Origin: Luteolibacter pohnpeiensis
GTDB lineage: Bacteria; Verrucomicrobiota; Verrucomicrobiia; Verrucomicrobiales; Akkermansiaceae
NCBI RefSeq assembly: GCF_016595435.1
Contig: NZ_JAENIJ010000001.1
Coordinates: 124,001-188,000 of the forward strand
Length of the DNA: 64,000 nt
Direction: 5' to 3'
Of this stretch, positions 25,838 to 33,944 are shown in pieces. Position 1 is the first letter of the stretch; the number at the start of each line of letters is the position of its first letter. The notes under the pieces were generated by a model that made no database searches, was not told where the DNA came from, and saw only the letters and a program-made list of their open reading frames with translations. The position numbers and the translations under genes were made by a program.

Positions 25838-26680
25838 TCAGTGACGCGATTTTAAAGCAAGCAACCCGTATTTTGGACTAAACAGGTAGGCGAGCACGAA
25901 CAACAGGCCCAGCACGATGACAATCGCGGGACCGGGGGTGATACCGAATTTTCCTGATAACAAAACTGCTGCAAATGAACCGATCCCGCCGACAAGGCCA
26001 CCACCCCAGAACAGCGCGGAGGTGCGATCGGTCAGCAGCGATATCGTTGCCGCAGGGGTGACCAGCAGGCCGACGGAGAGGATGCAGCCGACGGCTTGGA
26101 GTGAGGAAACCAGCGCCAGAACCAGCAGCGCGAAAATCAAATACTGGATCAATCGTACGGGCACGCCTTGTGCGGCAGCGACGTTCGGCTCGAACAAGGT
26201 CAGCAGGATCGGCCGCATCAGCAGATTCGTGACCAGCAGGATCAAGCTGCCGATGCCGAATGCGATCCAGAGATCGGCATTGCCGACTGCGATGATATCC
26301 CCGAACAACCAGTGCTCAAGTTCCTGCCGCGTATCCAGTTTTGGCAGCAGCGCCAGACCCACGGCAAACGCCGCTGTGTAGAGTACGGCCAGCGCGGTGC
26401 CTTGAGCGACCCGGTTTCCCCGTGCAACCGCAACGGAACCAAGGCCGACCAAAAGTGCTGCGAACAAGGCGCCTAGAAACGCATTCCACTGGCTCAGTGC
26501 TCCGGTCAGGAAAATACCAAGCGCGATCCCCGGTAACATGGTGTGCGAAAGCGCGGAAACGGATAGCGCATTGCGCCGCAAAACCACGAAGCCGCTAAAA
26601 AATCCGTTGCTGAAGCCGATGAATACGGCGGCAACCAGCGCACGCTGGTAGAACGGGTTGTGGAGCATTTCCAAAGGCAC
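25838..26680 (-). CDS. Metal ABC transporter permease (ZnuB/MntB type)
   Basis: Protein of 280 aa with eight to nine hydrophobic segments and ABC-3 family features (FFSGFVVLRRNALSVSALSHTMLPGIALG; later GCILSVGLLVTPAATISLL). The family imports zinc, manganese or iron. The start is GTG 26680, with an ATG four codons inside as alternative. It follows the ATPase gene after eight bases. No substrate-binding lipoprotein gene is adjacent. Confidence 0.87.
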   Translation of the reverse strand: MPLEMLHNPFYQRALVAAVFIGFSNGFFSGFVVLRRNALSVSALSHTMLPGIALGIFLTGALSQWNAFLGALFAALLVGLGSVAVARGNRVAQGTALAVLYTAAFAVGLALLPKLDTRQELEHWLFGDIIAVGNADLWIAFGIGSLILLVTNLLMRPILLTLFEPNVAAAQGVPVRLIQYLIFALLVLALVSSLQAVGCILSVGLLVTPAATISLLTDRTSALFWGGGLVGGIGSFAAVLLSGKFGITPGPAIVIVLGLLFVLAYLFSPKYGLLALKSRH

Positions 26681-26688
26681 GGCAGGGA

Positions 26689-27453
26689 TTAAAGTGTGGC
26701 AGAGACAGGTTCGTGGAAGGTCCGCGATACCAATTCCGGGGTTAAAATTTCGTCAACGGGACCGAACGCCAAGGGACGGGTCGACAAAATGAGTGCCTCA
26801 TCAAACAACAGCGGCAACGTGTTGAGATCGTGGTGCGAGGCGATGACGAGGCGGCCTTCCGTGGCGAGATTTCCCAGCAGCTTGCCGAGCAGTTGTGCGG
26901 CGTTGCGGTCTAGTCCGGTAAACGGCTCATCCAACAGCAAAACGTGAGCTTGCTGAGCGATGGCGCGAGCCAGGAATGCGCGCTGTTGCTGGCCGCCGGA
27001 AAGTTCGCGGATTTGGCGATCTTGTAGCGATACCAGGTCGAGCGCATGCAACGCACGGTCGACGGCATCGGTATCTTCCGTGGAAAATTTTCTCCACCAG
27101 CCAGTTTGTGGGTAGCGCCCCATTTCGACCAGCCCGCGCACGGTGATGGGGAAGGACCAATCGATTTCTTCGCGTTGCGGCAGGTAGGCGAATTCACGCG
27201 ACCATTTTTTCACCGCGGTGCCGCGCCATTCGATGCTGCCGGAGCTGCGCGGGACCAAACCGGCGATGGCTTTGAGAAGTGTGGACTTTCCGGCACCATT
27301 CGGGCCGATCAAGGCGACACGATTTCCGCACGACGTCGCAAGCGAGACATCTTCCAGCGCTAGAACCCTGCGGTAGGAAACCGCGAGGTCACGGATCACC
27401 AGCTCATGGTGATGGCCGTGGTGGGCGCAGCAATCATGGTGGCTCGGACTCAT
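26689..27453 (-). CDS. Metal ABC transporter ATP-binding protein with His-rich N-terminus
   Basis: ABC ATPase of 254 aa: Walker A GPNGAGKS, signature LSGGQQQRAFLARA, Walker B VLLLDEPF, and switch His in ASHHD. The first 17 residues contain seven His and two Cys (SHHDCCAHHGHHH), a probable metal-binding head that suits a zinc-type transporter. The ATG overlaps the stop of the upstream small gene by four bases, and the permease follows. Confidence 0.9.
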   Translation of the reverse strand: MSPSHHDCCAHHGHHHELVIRDLAVSYRRVLALEDVSLATSCGNRVALIGPNGAGKSTLLKAIAGLVPRSSGSIEWRGTAVKKWSREFAYLPQREEIDWSFPITVRGLVEMGRYPQTGWWRKFSTEDTDAVDRALHALDLVSLQDRQIRELSGGQQQRAFLARAIAQQAHVLLLDEPFTGLDRNAAQLLGKLLGNLATEGRLVIASHHDLNTLPLLFDEALILSTRPLAFGPVDEILTPELVSRTFHEPVSATL

Positions 27454-27839
27454 TCGGCGGAGGTTTGCAAGGGCAGTTCGAAAAGGTCGTCGATATCGCC
27501 CGGCGCATCGAACACATGCTCAATGGTTGGTTTACCCGCAGGCTCCAAGGTGAGCTTGGCAAAGCGATGCGCCCCATCGGGCGGCAGTGATTTCCACTGC
27601 ACGGTGAGAAAAATGGTCGGATTTTCTGGATCCAGATCGATCGTGCCAGCGAGGTCATGCAGGTTTCCGGGGTCGATCGTGATGCCTTCCGCTTCATCGG
27701 AAAGCATCAACCGGTAAGGCATTTGCAGGGCCGGTAGGGTTGGTTCTTGGGCCGAATGAGTTACTTTCTCCGGGGCGACGTTTCGTGTCCGGGTCACGTG
27801 CACCATGCCGAAGGCCGCTGCGATCAACGCAACGGACAT
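27450..27839 (-). CDS. Membrane-anchored protein of unknown function in the metal ABC operon
   Basis: Protein of 129 aa from ATG 27839: an N-terminal membrane anchor (SVALIAAAFGMVHV) followed by a roughly 100-residue extracytoplasmic domain rich in acidic residues. The frame continues far upstream but would run through the divergent ctaA, so the start is a compromise. Its stop overlaps the ABC ATPase start (ATGA), showing tight coupling. It may serve the transporter in place of, or beside, a classical binding protein; I do not recognise the fold. Confidence 0.55.
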   Translation of the reverse strand: MSVALIAAAFGMVHVTRTRNVAPEKVTHSAQEPTLPALQMPYRLMLSDEAEGITIDPGNLHDLAGTIDLDPENPTIFLTVQWKSLPPDGAHRFAKLTLEPAGKPTIEHVFDAPGDIDDLFELPLQTSAE

Positions 27840-27924
27840 GAGGATGGTACGAATGAGTGGTGAGCCGCGCACGGCGGCATCCTGCACGCGCGATCGTGTT
27901 AATGCAAGGAGGTTGCAGGAACAA

Positions 27925-27960
27925 ATTTTCGATGAAAATCGCGAACCAACGATTCGTTGG
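27925..27960. promoter_or_regulatory. Two adjacent inverted repeats in the divergent ABC/ctaA control region
   Basis: ATTTTC-GAT-GAAAAT (27925-27939) and CCAACGA-T-TCGTTGG (27946-27960) lie seven bases apart between the start of the metal-transport operon and ctaA. Paired dyads between divergent genes suggest one or two dimeric regulators. Neither matches the usual Fur or Zur box closely. Confidence 0.5.
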
Positions 27961-28004
27961 AATTTCTCTGGAATTGCGGGTCGGGTGGGAATCATGTTCC
28001 GGGC

Positions 28005-29051
28005 ATGCGGATGACGCTCTTTCAAAAACTGGCGACTGCAGCGCTGGTGGCATTGTTGGGTTTGATGGTGGTTGGTGCGGTGGTCCGCGTGACAGGTTCC
28101 GGATTGGGGTGCCCCGATTGGCCGATGTGCTGGGGATGCTTGATCCCGCCTTCGAGCGTCGATGAAATCAATTTCAGCAAACTGCCGATGGAGAAGTTCA
28201 AAGATGCGGCGGCCAAGGAAGGACTCGATCGCGATACCATCAATGAGCAAAGCCTGCGTGGCGAATTCAACGTCCGGCACGCCTGGACCGAATACATCAA
28301 CCGACTCTCGTCGGGACCTGTTTCATTGCTGACCCTCGCCACCTTTATCGCCGCATTCCGGCATCGGGAGCGTCCTTTGGTTTTCTGGATGGCATTTGGA
28401 GCGGTTCTCTTACTGGTGGCAAATGCATTGGTCGGCGCCGTGGTGGTCTCGACTTTGCTGAAGCCGGCGATCATCACTGGGCATCTGGCGTTGGCGATGT
28501 TGATGCTGGGGGCATTGGCATACTGTGCTTGTCGTGGCACCGAGGACCCGTGGCAGATCGAGCTTAAAGGGGGTCAAAAACCGCTCCGCATCGCTGTTTT
28601 GTTGTTGCTGGCGGTGGTGGTAGCTGAAGGTTTTTTGGGCACTCAGGTGCGTCAAATGACGGATCAAATGTCACGCGCCCACGTGCATGAGCCACGTTCC
28701 CAGTGGATTGGCGAACTGGAACAATCCTGGAAATACCTGGTGCATCGGAGTTTTTCCTGGGCAGTCCTTTTCGTGGCGATTTGGGCCTGGCTTCTCAGCA
28801 AGCGTCATCGCGTGGGCGGTCCCGGCCGGGTTGAAAAGGCGGTTCTGGGAGTCGTGATCTTCCAGATGCTGCTGGGGGTGATCATGTCCCAGATTCACAT
28901 CTACGCCTGGGTGCAAGTGGTGCACATCGGCCTTGCCTCGCTGTTATTGGCCCTGATTTGGGTCTGGTGGTTTGGCCTCTCAGCCGGGAGAAAATGGGTA
29001 AAGCCCATGATCCCGGATGTAAGCGGCAACGGTGCGCGGCAAATCGTCTGA
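28005..29051 (+). CDS. ctaA: Heme A synthase (CtaA/COX15 family)
   Basis: Protein of 348 aa with eight membrane segments. The first carries VGAVVRVTGSGLGCPDWPMCWG, the conserved CtaA signature with its Cys pair, and conserved His residues follow later (ITGHLALA, LVHRSFSW, VVHIGLASL). It converts heme O to heme A for cytochrome oxidase. The start is ATG 28005, or 28011 two codons on. Its last 72 bases overlap the convergent nadD gene. Confidence 0.92.
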   Translation: MRMTLFQKLATAALVALLGLMVVGAVVRVTGSGLGCPDWPMCWGCLIPPSSVDEINFSKLPMEKFKDAAAKEGLDRDTINEQSLRGEFNVRHAWTEYINRLSSGPVSLLTLATFIAAFRHRERPLVFWMAFGAVLLLVANALVGAVVVSTLLKPAIITGHLALAMLMLGALAYCACRGTEDPWQIELKGGQKPLRIAVLLLLAVVVAEGFLGTQVRQMTDQMSRAHVHEPRSQWIGELEQSWKYLVHRSFSWAVLFVAIWAWLLSKRHRVGGPGRVEKAVLGVVIFQMLLGVIMSQIHIYAWVQVVHIGLASLLLALIWVWWFGLSAGRKWVKPMIPDVSGNGARQIV

Positions 29052-29567
29052 TGAGCGACCGGCTGCAATCGCTTCGCGGATCTGCGTTGCCGATGCCGGG
29101 TGCTCGCCATGCACGAGATGAAACCGGAATCCCTCGCGTGGCGCAGGGGCATCGTCCCGTGCCAGAACGATGAATTGAACGATGGCTGCCAGCTTTTCCG
29201 GATGTTTCCAGCGGGGCAAAGCGGCCCATTGATCGCCTCCCATGATCCAATACAGCTCGGCATCGGGTTGCTGGCGCTGGATTTCCTCCGCAGTCCGGTA
29301 GGAAAAATTCGGGGTGCCACTGGTGAGCTCGATGTCATCAACCACCGCCCAGGGAAGGTCGGCGGTGGCGAGCTGCAGCATCTTGAGTCGATCCTCCGGG
29401 CTGGCTGGATGAGTCCCGGTTTTGTGAGGAGATATTTTGCACGGGATGAACCTCACTTCATCGAGTCCCAGAGCCTCCCATGCAAGGGTGGCCAAATGCA
29501 GATGGCCGAGGTGGACGGGATCGAAAGTTCCGCCGAAAAGGGCGATTTTCCGGGGTAGGGTAGACAC
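28980..29567 (-). CDS. nadD: Nicotinate-nucleotide adenylyltransferase
   Basis: Protein of 195 aa with GGTFDPVHLGHLHLA, the nucleotidyl-transfer HxGH site, then PCKISPHK, and a C-terminus ending YIRDHGLYPFSPG. It adenylates nicotinate mononucleotide in NAD synthesis. GTG 29567 is chosen because GGAAGG lies eight bases before it and the length then fits the family; a TTG at 29603 overlapping the phoR stop is the alternative. It overlaps ctaA by 72 bases at its 3' end. Confidence 0.92.
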   Translation of the reverse strand: MSTLPRKIALFGGTFDPVHLGHLHLATLAWEALGLDEVRFIPCKISPHKTGTHPASPEDRLKMLQLATADLPWAVVDDIELTSGTPNFSYRTAEEIQRQQPDAELYWIMGGDQWAALPRWKHPEKLAAIVQFIVLARDDAPAPREGFRFHLVHGEHPASATQIREAIAAGRSSDDLPRTVAAYIRDHGLYPFSPG

Positions 29568-29599
29568 GGCTGAATCCTTCCCCGATCTTGCGCAACCTG

Positions 29600-30805
29600 T
29601 CAACCCGACGCGGGAATGGTCATCAGGAATTTCGTCTCGATTCCCGGGACTGAGGTCACGCCGATGGTGCCGTGGTGGGCCTCAATCGCGCGTTTCACGA
29701 TCGAAAGGCCAAGTCCCGTTCCTTTGATTTCGTTACTGGAGTGGTGTTTTTCGACGCGGTAGAAGCGGCGGAAAATGTGAGGGAGGTCAGCGGATGGAAT
29801 GCCGACACCGTTGTCCTTCACCCAAATCTGGATTTGATCGCCGACTTGTTGGCAGCCGACCTGGATGCGAATGCCGGGCAGGGGGTTCTGCTTCAGGGCG
29901 TTTTCCACCAGATTGAACAACACCTGCGTCCAGTAAAAGCGGTCGCCTTCGATCCGAATTTCGGGATCGGGTAGATAAACATCAATCTCGGATTCGTTTT
30001 GGCGAATCAACGATTCGAGACGTTCCAGAATGTCATTGATGCAGGCCCGAAACAGGAATGGCTCAATGTTGAGAGCACCAGCCTCGCCGGACTCCAAGCG
30101 GGAAATGACCAGCATGTCCTCGACGATGCGCGTGATCCGCTCGGTGTGCTTGCGCATGATCAGCAGGAACCTGCGGGCGAGCGCGGATTGCTCGACCAGG
30201 TTGTCCTCGATGAGGTTTTCCAGATAACCACTGATGATGGCCAGCGGGGTTCGCAGCTCGTGCGAAGCATTGGCAACGAAGTCTTTGCGAATTTGCTCCA
30301 CTTGATGCTCCGCAGTGACATCGCGAATGATGACGCGGATATCGACGCTGGATTCCAGTTTGGCGACATCCACCGTCCAAGCGTTTTGGCCACGGGTTTC
30401 CAGATCGCCCCGTGGAGAAGTCTGCTGGCTGTTGACGATCCGGGTTTGCACGGGTTCGCCCGTGTTGAGGCAACGGCTGATGGCCTTGGAAATACTGGAG
30501 TCCAGAATCGCTTCGAGCACCGGCCGACCGCATTGGATACGGCCATCGAATAGCGAAATGGCGGCCTGGTTGGCGAAGCGGATGACCCAGTCGCCATCTA
30601 TGATGAAAAACGCATCGCCGAGCGCGTCCAGCATCCGGTCCCGTTCATCACGGGCATGCTCCAGCTGGGTCGTGTGCCTTGCGGTTTGCTCAGACATTTC
30701 CTCCTGGAAACGCTTGATGGTACGTGCCGATTTCAAGGTCGTATGAATGGAAAAGATGATCGCGATAGCAGCTATGGCGGCAACAATGACAAGAGCGGCG
30801 GTCAT
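29600..30805 (-). CDS. phoR: PhoR-like sensor histidine kinase
   Basis: Protein of 401 aa: a membrane anchor at about 2-22, a PAS domain (about 65-165), HisKA with FVANASHELRTPLAIISGYLENL, and HATPase with VKDNGVGI and KGTGLGLSIV. The layout is that of PhoR, the phosphate-starvation sensor. It overlaps the phoB-like gene by four bases. No pst or pho transporter genes are near, so the signal is inferred by family only. Confidence 0.87.
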   Translation of the reverse strand: MTAALVIVAAIAAIAIIFSIHTTLKSARTIKRFQEEMSEQTARHTTQLEHARDERDRMLDALGDAFFIIDGDWVIRFANQAAISLFDGRIQCGRPVLEAILDSSISKAISRCLNTGEPVQTRIVNSQQTSPRGDLETRGQNAWTVDVAKLESSVDIRVIIRDVTAEHQVEQIRKDFVANASHELRTPLAIISGYLENLIEDNLVEQSALARRFLLIMRKHTERITRIVEDMLVISRLESGEAGALNIEPFLFRACINDILERLESLIRQNESEIDVYLPDPEIRIEGDRFYWTQVLFNLVENALKQNPLPGIRIQVGCQQVGDQIQIWVKDNGVGIPSADLPHIFRRFYRVEKHHSSNEIKGTGLGLSIVKRAIEAHHGTIGVTSVPGIETKFLMTIPASG

Positions 30806-31479
30806 TTTTCAGCAACGCGGTATCCAAATCCGCGGATGGTTTCAACCAAGGCTCCATGTGTCCCCAGTTTTTGGCGTAAACGCTTCATGTGAGTGTCCAG
30901 CGTCCGGCTATGGACCTCATCGCTGTATCCCCAAACGGTTCGCAGCAGGTCGTTCCGGTCTTGCGACTTGCCGGAGCGTTCACAAAGAAAAAGCAGAAGC
31001 TTGAACTCGGTGGCGGTCAAATCCACCGGCTCACCCTCAATGTAAAATTTAAGGGCATTTTTATCGAACCGGAATGGTCCGTAAGTGAATTCCGCGACCC
31101 CTGGCGGCGCGTCGGTTCTCTTGATGACCGCCTGAATGCGGAGCATCAGTTCCTTTGGGGAGAAGGGTTTCGTGAGGTAGTCATCCGCACCCACTTCCAA
31201 GCCCTGAATGCGGTCTTCGGTCTGCGCGCGTGCGGTCAGCATGATGACCGGGATGTTCATGCTGCGGGCATCCCGGCGGATTTCACGAAATACCCCATAG
31301 CCATCCCGGCCGGGCAGCATCAGGTCCAGCACGATCAAGTCCGGACGTTCGCGCATGGCGATTTCCGTGCCGGAAATTCCGTCATGCGCTTTCAACGCTT
31401 CGTAACCAGCTCGCTCCAGATTGAAGGCGATAAGATCGGCGATGTCTTTTTCGTCCTCGATGATCAAGATCCTGTGCAT
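30802..31479 (-). CDS. phoB: PhoB-like OmpR-family response regulator
   Basis: Protein of 225 aa: receiver (DE of the acidic pair, phospho-Asp in IVLDLMLPGRDG, Lys in LTKPFSP) followed by a winged-helix DNA-binding domain with DLTATEFKLLLFLCERSG and SRTLDTHMKRLRQKLG. ATG 31479 is chosen at the start of the receiver. It is cotranscribed with phoR (ATGA overlap) and lies 58 bases after the beta-helix gene. Confidence 0.9.
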   Translation of the reverse strand: MHRILIIEDEKDIADLIAFNLERAGYEALKAHDGISGTEIAMRERPDLIVLDLMLPGRDGYGVFREIRRDARSMNIPVIMLTARAQTEDRIQGLEVGADDYLTKPFSPKELMLRIQAVIKRTDAPPGVAEFTYGPFRFDKNALKFYIEGEPVDLTATEFKLLLFLCERSGKSQDRNDLLRTVWGYSDEVHSRTLDTHMKRLRQKLGTHGALVETIRGFGYRVAEK

Positions 31480-31537
31480 CGCGAAGAGGTGTATTCCGGT
31501 GCGCCGTCGAAGAAAGATGCCCCTTGTGACGGTTTGG

Positions 31538-32443
31538 TCACAAGAGATCGTGAGAAATGTAGCTTCCCGGTTTGGTGGTTCGGGCAACGCCAATTTTCAC
31601 TCCAGCTTCCAGCGAAGTATTCACGCCGGTTTTGACTCCGTCACCGATGACCGCACCAAATTTCAGGCGGCCTGTATTGACCGGCTGGCCTTGGATCACA
31701 GAGGTGTGATGACGTCCGTCGTGACGGTGGTTTTCCGTGCAGGTCCCAGCTCCGAGAGTGACGTGGGTGCAGATGATTGAATCCCCCACGTAGCATTGCC
31801 GTGAAATGTAGGAGTTGTTGTAAATGATTGAGTTCTTCACTTCCGCGCCGTTTCCGACAAAGCAGTTCGAGCCGATGCTGGTCGCCCCGCGGATGTAGGC
31901 ATTGGGGCCGATCTGGCTGTTGGGGCCGATCAAAACAGGTCCCTCGATCACCGTTCCGGCGAGGATTTTTGATCCTTTCCCGAGCCGCACACAACCGCTG
32001 ATGGTGGCCAAAGGGCTGACTTCGCCGAGCAGGGAAGTTTCATCCATCATGGCCAGAACTTCCTCGTTCATCCGCAGAATATCCCACGGATAGCGGACTG
32101 GAAAGCAATCGGCCTCGGTGACGATTTTTTGCGCACAACTTTCAGGATCTTCAAAACCCTTCCAGGCCAGAAGATTGTTATCGCTATCATAAAGCCGGGC
32201 TGACTCGGGATTTCTTCCGAGCATCACCAAAGCTCCTGTCTCAATCCAGTTGTCAATCGGGATCCGCAACGTGCGCGGCGTTGCGGTCTCCGGGGTGACA
32301 ATTTCAAAACCATTGCGGATCAATTCCGCCGTCAGCAGATCCTTCATCGGCAGGTTCGCGATCGGGCACGCGCCGAGGTCGCGGTTGGCGGTGATGGGGG
32401 AGCAATAGGCAGGAAATCTGGGAGGTAACAGTATAGCTTGCAT
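31538..32443 (-). CDS. Left-handed beta-helix protein with nucleotidyltransferase-like N-terminus
   Basis: Protein of 301 aa. Residues about 130-270 show hexapeptide repeats (ILAGTVIEGPVLIGPNSQIGPNAYIRG and so on) like the GlmU acyltransferase half. The N-terminus (LLPPRFPAYCSPITANRDLGACPIANLPMKDLL) has the spacing of an NTP-transferase head but lacks its GxGTR loop and a full catalytic domain. It probably handles a nucleotide-sugar or acyl group; the reaction is unknown. It lies between the AsnC-type gene and phoB. Confidence 0.7.
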   Translation of the reverse strand: MQAILLPPRFPAYCSPITANRDLGACPIANLPMKDLLTAELIRNGFEIVTPETATPRTLRIPIDNWIETGALVMLGRNPESARLYDSDNNLLAWKGFEDPESCAQKIVTEADCFPVRYPWDILRMNEEVLAMMDETSLLGEVSPLATISGCVRLGKGSKILAGTVIEGPVLIGPNSQIGPNAYIRGATSIGSNCFVGNGAEVKNSIIYNNSYISRQCYVGDSIICTHVTLGAGTCTENHRHDGRHHTSVIQGQPVNTGRLKFGAVIGDGVKTGVNTSLEAGVKIGVARTTKPGSYISHDLL

Positions 32444-32492
32444 CGCAACATTTACCCTATCATGCGATGTGCATTGAGGCACGTTTTTTCGG

Positions 32493-33599
32493 TCAATTTT
32501 CAGAGTATTTTGCGTGCCACTCGGCGTATACCTTCGGCGAGATCTCAGATGGCTTGATTTCGGACCGGCCACCCCAGAAAACATTGGTGTAAGTGACGGG
32601 GATCCCAACGGATTCCAAATGGCGGTCAATCGCCGCTTTGTGCTCCAGCACGCGGGCTTTTTCCGTTCCGTGCATCACGCCCATGATATTGACGTTGCCA
32701 AATTGCGGGCCGCCCTCGCGCCAATACGCGTGGGTCATGCAATAATGGCGGCCGACTTGTTCGCCTGCTTCGATTTCACGACCTTTCGGCACCGCCCAAT
32801 GGAATAGCCCGTTGAAACGAGTGACCCGTTCGCCTGTCGCCGATGGCTTGACGTGTTCAAGGAAGGTGGAAAAACGGCCGATCACTTTTTTCGCATTCAA
32901 TTCCTCAGCGATCTGGCAGAACCGCTCGATGGTGACGCCTGCTTGCTCAGCACGCCCAGCCCATGGCTCATAGCCGATTTCTTCCGAGGTGAGCTCTTCC
33001 TTCAGCGCGAGCAAGATGTTCCACTCTTCGGGAGAAAGCTCGACCGTCGCAGTGGTCATCATGGAGGCCACCTCATCGGCTTTGTCTCCAGGTTCCATGG
33101 ATTTGCGGCGCACGTGGCCCACGCCGAGCGCGAACACGCCGTTTGCAGGCATTAGCAAATATTCCGTCGCCCCCGTCAGGCGCAGCAAGGTCTTGGCGTG
33201 AAAATCGAGCGACTCGCCGACAGGAACTTTCAAAGTGGTCCAGAGCCGGTAGCCAGATCCGGAAACTTCGGTATCCGTGGAGCGAATCACCACGTGGCCG
33301 GAAAATGGATCTTCCTTCGACATGAAATCGAATGCCGCGGTGAGTTTGTCTTCCGGCACTTTCCAAGCGACCAATGCTCCGTGAGCGAGTTTGGTGGATA
33401 GAAGTGTTTGCCGGACCCGGCGGATGACCCCGGCTTCAAGCATCGCGCGGATGCGCTCAATCACCGTTGGCAAATCGACTCCGGATTTCTCGGCGATCAG
33501 GTGGAAAGGATGGCGATGAAATCCAGCGATGAGATCTTCAGAAATCGCGAGAATTTTGGCGTTGATCGGGTCAGTGTGCTCGACGGGAATCGTGTGCAT
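32493..33599 (-). CDS. Two-domain AsnC/Lrp-type protein, siroheme-decarboxylase-like
   Basis: Protein of 368 aa with two consecutive AsnC-like units, each an N-terminal winged helix followed by a ferredoxin-like domain. The second unit has HYCMTHAYWREGGPQFGNVNIMGVMHG, which resembles the Ahb/NirDL siroheme decarboxylase block. In those enzymes two such units form a heterodimer or a fusion acting on siroheme on the way to heme d1 or heme. An Lrp-type regulator is the alternative. No other alternative-heme genes are nearby. Confidence 0.6.
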   Translation of the reverse strand: MHTIPVEHTDPINAKILAISEDLIAGFHRHPFHLIAEKSGVDLPTVIERIRAMLEAGVIRRVRQTLLSTKLAHGALVAWKVPEDKLTAAFDFMSKEDPFSGHVVIRSTDTEVSGSGYRLWTTLKVPVGESLDFHAKTLLRLTGATEYLLMPANGVFALGVGHVRRKSMEPGDKADEVASMMTTATVELSPEEWNILLALKEELTSEEIGYEPWAGRAEQAGVTIERFCQIAEELNAKKVIGRFSTFLEHVKPSATGERVTRFNGLFHWAVPKGREIEAGEQVGRHYCMTHAYWREGGPQFGNVNIMGVMHGTEKARVLEHKAAIDRHLESVGIPVTYTNVFWGGRSEIKPSEISPKVYAEWHAKYSEN

Positions 33600-33944
33600 G
33601 TCGGGACGCTAGAACCAGTCGTGGCGAAATGCTTGGAAAAAATAATCGATGCGGTGATTTTGGCGAGATGTGCTGAATCAGCGTGCGACCTAGGCAAATC
33701 CGAGGACGCGAATCAGTGCGAGGGGAGACCGCCACTCTGGACAGATCCGAATCAACGTCAGGACGATCCCTATTGGAAATCGATCATCCGTACCAGAAAA
33801 TGCCAAAGGCAAAGTTTCCTGTGCCGATTGTTCGGACTCGGGATTTTTCAAAGCGCATGGCGGTTTATCACTCCGCAACAAGACTGGGAAAGTATCAGCC
33901 AAGCAGGCAGAGCGGCATGGCTTGGATGCAGGATATTCGATCCA
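33600..33944. other. Gene-free stretch of about 345 bases
   Basis: It lies between the AsnC-type gene and the end of the large minus-strand cluster. Frames of about 70-90 codons exist on both strands, but none has a recognisable product. I see no tRNA, clear promoter or terminator in it. It marks the boundary between the GC-rich and the AT-richer parts of the window. Confidence 0.5.

Noticed and set aside
33600-33944. Frames of 70-93 codons on both strands as small genes
   Set aside because: No family resemblance, no ribosome site, and the opposing frames exclude each other.
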